NCBI GenBank assembly: GCA_030602885.1
Contig: JAUVYV010000015.1
Span: 1-64,000, forward strand
Reading direction: 5' to 3'
Length of the DNA stretch: 64,000 bases
DNA from: Phycisphaerales bacterium
GTDB taxonomy: Bacteria; Planctomycetota; Phycisphaerae; Sedimentisphaerales; Anaerobacaceae
The notes under the pieces are model-generated. The model saw only the letters and a program-made list of their open reading frames with translations, was not told the DNA's origin and did no database searches. Of the stretch, positions 60,709 to 64,000 are shown in pieces. Position numbers and translations under genes: made by a program. Each line of letters begins with the position of its first letter. The stretch's first letter is position 1.

Positions 60709-62133
60709 ATGAGACCGGGAACAATTCTTCTTGCCCTGTTTCTCCTCTCAACTACCCAGTTTGCCGATGCTGACGGAATCCCGCGCTCTGGCCCATCAGT
60801 TGATTTCAGTCACGGCGACCTGAAGGTATCGGATAACAATCGTTTCCTCGTTCACGAAGACGGCACGTGCCTCTTCTACCTCGGTGACACCGCGTGGGAG
60901 CTGTTTCATCGCCTCAATCGCGAAGAAACGGAAAAATACCTTGAGAACCGTCGCCAAAAAGGTTTTACGGTAATACAAGCGGTAGCTCTTGCAGAGCTTG
61001 ATGGCCTGCGCGTCCCCAATGCCTACGGACACAAACCGCTTATAGACAACAACCCCACGAAGCCGGACATCAAAGAAGGCCCGAATAACGACTACTGGGA
61101 CCACGTTGACTGGATTATTAAAAAGGCAAATGAAAAGGGAATATACATCGGCCTGCTCCCCACATGGGGTGACAAGTGGAACAAGAGATGGGGACTCGGG
61201 CCGAAAGTCTTCACCCCCGACAATGCCTGTATTTATGGCGAATGGCTCGGGCAAAGGTACAAAAACGCTCAACTCATCTGGATTCTCGGCGGTGACCGCA
61301 ATCCTGAGGGCAAAGAGCACATCATGATCACCGATGCCATGGCCGAAGGCATTATGAAAGGCGATGGAGGTACGCATCTGATTACGTTCCACCCTCAGGG
61401 CGGCGCCAGTTGCTCAAAATGGTTCCACAAAAAGGACTGGCTCAGCTTCAATATGCTCCAGTCGGGCCATGGCGGGCGGGATATCGCAAACTACAAGATG
61501 ATCGAGAAAGACTATCATCTCACGCCCATAAAGCCGTGTATCGACGGTGAGCCGCGCTACGAAGACCACCCGGTCAACTGGAAACCCGACCAGGGCTGGT
61601 TCGACGACCGCGACGTCAGGCAAGCCTGCTACTGGGGCATCTTTGCAGGCGGCATGGGCGTCACCTATGGCTGTCACGATATATGGCAAATGTGGCAGCC
61701 GGGCAGAGACCCTATCTCTGCGGCAAGAACCCCCTGGTATCTTACTCTCGATTTGCCGGGCGCCTGGGACATGACACACCTGCGAAACCTTATGGAGTCC
61801 CGCCCGATGCTCTCGCGCGTCCCCGACCAGTCACTTATCGTCGCAGGCCAGTCCGAAGGTCCCGACCATATCCAGGCGACAAGAGGTCGGACTTACGCCT
61901 TTATTTATGTCCCCTACGGCCAGAAGTTTGAGGTCGCACTGGGCAAGATTTCAGGCAACAAGGTCAGGGCATGGTGGTTCTGTCCCCGTGACGGCAAATC
62001 GACACTTATCGGCGAATTCGAGAATTCCGGAACGAAAAAATTGAACCCGTTCGGTGAGAAGGTAAAAGGAAACGACTGGGTGCTGGTCCTCGACGATGCG
62101 TCGAAAAATTACCCTGCACCCGGAACAGACTAA
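60709..62133 (+). CDS. Secreted GH140-like glycoside hydrolase (DUF4038)
   Basis: A 474-residue exported TIM-barrel enzyme. The signal peptide (GTILLALFLLSTTQFADA) is followed by the DUF4038 opening RFLVHEDGTCLFYLGDTAWE, HRLNREETEKYLENRRQKGF, and the acid region ILGGDRNPEGKEHI and CIDGEPRYEDHPVNW. A C-terminal beta domain has the collagen-binding-like pattern AWWFCPRDGKSTLIGEFEN. The best characterised relative (GH140) cleaves apiosyl links in pectin rhamnogalacturonan II. It ends by overlapping the uxaC stop. Confidence 0.9.
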   Translation: MRPGTILLALFLLSTTQFADADGIPRSGPSVDFSHGDLKVSDNNRFLVHEDGTCLFYLGDTAWELFHRLNREETEKYLENRRQKGFTVIQAVALAELDGLRVPNAYGHKPLIDNNPTKPDIKEGPNNDYWDHVDWIIKKANEKGIYIGLLPTWGDKWNKRWGLGPKVFTPDNACIYGEWLGQRYKNAQLIWILGGDRNPEGKEHIMITDAMAEGIMKGDGGTHLITFHPQGGASCSKWFHKKDWLSFNMLQSGHGGRDIANYKMIEKDYHLTPIKPCIDGEPRYEDHPVNWKPDQGWFDDRDVRQACYWGIFAGGMGVTYGCHDIWQMWQPGRDPISAARTPWYLTLDLPGAWDMTHLRNLMESRPMLSRVPDQSLIVAGQSEGPDHIQATRGRTYAFIYVPYGQKFEVALGKISGNKVRAWWFCPRDGKSTLIGEFENSGTKKLNPFGEKVKGNDWVLVLDDASKNYPAPGTD

Positions 62134-63551
62134 TCAAGCGACATCGGAAAATACTCGGCGGCGTTGTTGAAGCAAATGTCCTCGACCATCCGACCGAGCA
62201 GACCCATATCGTTCGGCAACAGTCCCCCCTCGACATCGCTGCCGAGAATGTTGCACAGAATTCTGCGGAAATACTCGTGCCGCGGGAACGAGAAGAAGCT
62301 TCGCGAATCCGTCAGCATACCAACAAATCTACTGAGTAGCCCCATATTGGAAAGCACTTCGATTTGCTTCTCGATGCCGTCTTTCTGGTCCAGGAACCAC
62401 CACGCAGAGCCGAACTGCATCTTGCCCGGCGCCGAGCCGTCCTGAAAATTCCCGACCATCGTCGCAATTACTTCGTTGTCTGTTGGATTAAGGTTGTAGA
62501 TGATTGTCTTGGGCAGTTTGCCGATGTTGTCGAGCCGGTCGAGAAACTTCGCCAAAGGTCGTGCTGTCTCGAAGTCACCTGTCGAGTCAAATCCCGTATC
62601 AGGCCCCAGCGTCTGCCGTCTCCGTGTATTTGCATTCCTAAGCGCTCCTAAATGAAGCTGCATCACCCAGCCACGCTCGGCATCCATCCTGGCGAATTCA
62701 AACATCATTGCCGACCTGAACTTAAGACACTCCTGGTCATTCAATGCCTTTCCGGTCCTTATCTTGTCAAATATTCCCCTAATCTCGGCCTCGGTGTAAT
62801 CCTCAGCGTGAGCGGTTTCAAGCCCGTAGTCGCTCAACCGACAGCCGTTCTCGTGAAAGTAGCAGTGCCGCTGCCACAGCGCCTCGACATAAGAGCCGAA
62901 GCCCTTTATCTCCATCCCGCAAAGCTCTTCCAGCTTATCAATAAAAGCATTCAGTGCAGACAAGTCTTCAACTGCCAGTCCCTTATCGGGTCGGTATGCA
63001 GCATATACCTTGACATCAAACGCCTCGTTCCAAAGTCTTTTGTGATGCTCCAGCGAATCCAGCGGCCCTTCCGTCGTGCATACCAGCTTCACGTTCATCT
63101 TCCTAAGCAGATTGCGAACGCTAAACTCCGGCGTCCCAAGCATATCGCCGCAGGCATCGTAAATGCCTCTTGCAGTGTCACCATCCAGCAGTCTGTCACC
63201 TATGCCGAAATAGCGTTTCAGCTCCAGATGCGTCCAGTGGTACAGCGGATTGCGAAGCGTATAGGGAACGGTCTGTGCCCACTTCTCGAATTTCGCATAG
63301 TCATCGGCCTCGCCCGTAATGTATTTCTCGTCAACGCCGTTGGCCCGCATCGCCCGCCATTTGTAGTGGTCCTCCCAAAGCCACGCCTGCGTCAAATTCC
63401 CAAACCGATGGTCACCGGCAATTTGGTCAGCCGCAAGATGGCAGTGATAGTCATAAACAGGCATCTTCGCAGCGTGCTCGTGATAAAGCGCTCTTGCCGT
63501 GTCGCTTTCAAGCAGAAAATCCTCGTCGAGAAACTTCTCAGTCATACTCAT
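62130..63551 (-). CDS. uxaC: Glucuronate isomerase
   Basis: A 473-residue amidohydrolase-fold enzyme that turns D-glucuronate and D-galacturonate into fructuronate and tagaturonate. The metal site YDYHCHLAADQIA (His36, His38) is near the start; LVCTTEGPLDSLEHH and MQLHLGALRNANTRRR, and TIIYNLNPTDNEV are conserved. It provides the step for pectin or glucuronoxylan uronates released by the neighbouring enzymes. The start overlaps the upstream small gene in ATGA (63548-63551). Confidence 0.96.
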   Translation of the reverse strand: MSMTEKFLDEDFLLESDTARALYHEHAAKMPVYDYHCHLAADQIAGDHRFGNLTQAWLWEDHYKWRAMRANGVDEKYITGEADDYAKFEKWAQTVPYTLRNPLYHWTHLELKRYFGIGDRLLDGDTARGIYDACGDMLGTPEFSVRNLLRKMNVKLVCTTEGPLDSLEHHKRLWNEAFDVKVYAAYRPDKGLAVEDLSALNAFIDKLEELCGMEIKGFGSYVEALWQRHCYFHENGCRLSDYGLETAHAEDYTEAEIRGIFDKIRTGKALNDQECLKFRSAMMFEFARMDAERGWVMQLHLGALRNANTRRRQTLGPDTGFDSTGDFETARPLAKFLDRLDNIGKLPKTIIYNLNPTDNEVIATMVGNFQDGSAPGKMQFGSAWWFLDQKDGIEKQIEVLSNMGLLSRFVGMLTDSRSFFSFPRHEYFRRILCNILGSDVEGGLLPNDMGLLGRMVEDICFNNAAEYFPMSLD

Positions 63552-63799
63552 CCGTTCTCTTGCTCACTCTTGTCCTGCTTTTCCTGCTGCTCCTTTATTC
63601 GCTCTGACGGAGACTTGAACTCTGCAAGCTTCTTCGCATAATCGGCCATATCATTTCTCGTTCGTTTATATTGCTCAGTCCTGACTTTCGGCCTTTGCTT
63701 CTCCAGCTTGCGCTCTCGCCATTCCCATATACCGTACGCTGTCCAGCAAACAACCAGCAGTACGCCGGCACCAATGATTATCTTCCAGAACAAATCCAT
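63548..63799 (-). CDS. Small single-helix membrane protein
   Basis: An 83-residue protein with one membrane helix (WKIIIGAGVLLVVCWTAYGI) and a long basic and acidic tail (YAKKLAEFKSPSERIKEQQE). The ATG at 63799 has a GAGG element upstream and is preferred to a TTG at 63826. Its stop overlaps the uxaC start, so the two genes are probably co-translated. The family is unknown. Confidence 0.7.
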   Translation of the reverse strand: MDLFWKIIIGAGVLLVVCWTAYGIWEWRERKLEKQRPKVRTEQYKRTRNDMADYAKKLAEFKSPSERIKEQQEKQDKSEQENG

Positions 63800-63809
63800 T
63801 TCTCTTTCC

Positions 63810-64000
63810 TCAATACTTTTTCCCAAACATGACCTTTTCGCTCCGGCGGCACAATATAACCATAGGCACCCGACAAGTCAAGCTTGCCGGCGCACTTACG
63901 CCGGGCAAATAACACTGCCGCCGCCCGACATCATGCAGTATATCCTTAAAAACAGAACCCACTTCTTCCACCAAAAGCAACTGAGTCGCCCTTCTCTGAT
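63810..64000 (-). CDS. Possible C-terminal end of a gene entering from the right edge
   Basis: A leftward frame is open from base 64000 to a stop at 63810-63812 (about 62 residues, including LLLVEEVGSVFKDILHDVG and VPMVILCRRSEKVMFGKKY). The composition is protein-like but a 62-residue open frame may occur by chance. The family is not recognised. Confidence 0.3.
   Translation of the reverse strand, partial: QRRATQLLLVEEVGSVFKDILHDVGRRQCYLPGVSAPASLTCRVPMVILCRRSEKVMFGKKY

Overview
The window looks like chromosomal sequence of a planctomycete of the Phycisphaerae type, probably from a metagenome assembly. The signs are three secreted proteins with dockerin-like tails of the GDxNGDxxVDxxDxxxLxxxWL kind, a TMTC-like membrane glycosyltransferase with TPR repeats, Tat-exported sugar isomerase and Gfo/Idh/MocA proteins, a member of the multicopy 'STGPRT...LKHGL' family, and a dense layer of short dispersed repeats at gene borders. 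This assignment is an inference from protein style; no rRNA gene is present.

Layout. 1-8.6 kb: leftward TPR/TMTC protein, purC and an HD hydrolase, then a rightward cupin and a secreted beta-helix/dockerin protein, then a leftward secreted polysaccharide deacetylase and a tiny exported-protein ORF. 8.6-15 kb: leftward rhomboid protease, a probable small RNA, rightward M24 peptidase, a structured leader and a 1038-residue LamG/dockerin surface protein closed by a strong terminator. 15-23 kb: the translation operon rpsB-tsf-pyrH-frr, then an AsmA-like protein and a YihY/BrkB membrane protein. 23-31.3 kb: a leftward run of asd, truA, a PIN-like protein, a four-helix-bundle protein, a GT4 glycosyltransferase, a Tat sugar isomerase, YjbQ, LysE and a metallophosphoesterase. 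31.5-40.5 kb: an Nramp-like transporter without the usual motif, a GLUG/dockerin protein, a leftward amino-sugar operon (SSS symporter, nagB, nagA, creatininase-like lipoprotein) and a TraB-family protein. 40.5-43 kb: small membrane and zinc-ribbon-like proteins, palindromes and a possibly frameshifted gene. 43-49 kb: a TolC-MacA-MacB tripartite exporter. 49-53.4 kb: an accessory stretch with a KAP-type NTPase next to gene remnants, the STGPRT-family gene with its AAACCCAA-rich tail, and tRNA-Ala(CGC). 53.4-64 kb: nitroreductase, Tat Gfo/Idh/MocA oxidoreductase, tRNA-Val(TAC), a REC-PAS-PAS protein, and a polysaccharide-utilisation block (tandem esterase, nucleoside hydrolase lipoprotein, GH140-like enzyme) facing uxaC.

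The genes fit a heterotroph living on polysaccharides and amino sugars: secreted deacetylase, esterase and GH140-like enzyme release sugars; an SSS symporter with NagA/NagB and UxaC feed amino sugars and uronates into central metabolism; dockerin-like tails probably sort large surface proteins.

The most unusual signal is not one gene but a set of short degenerate tandem repeats (ATTCTGY, ATTGCGT, GATACGC, ACTTCTC, ATTGATA and others) at gene borders. Two arrays are placed in frame inside the glycosyltransferase and TMTC-like genes. Two inverted ATTCTGY arrays with an identical 21-bp core flank a two-gene PIN/four-helix-bundle cassette, which looks like an undescribed mobile unit. Also worth attention are a promoter-to-terminator non-coding transcript at 9828-9962, a structured leader at 11342-11480 and the KAP NTPase island.
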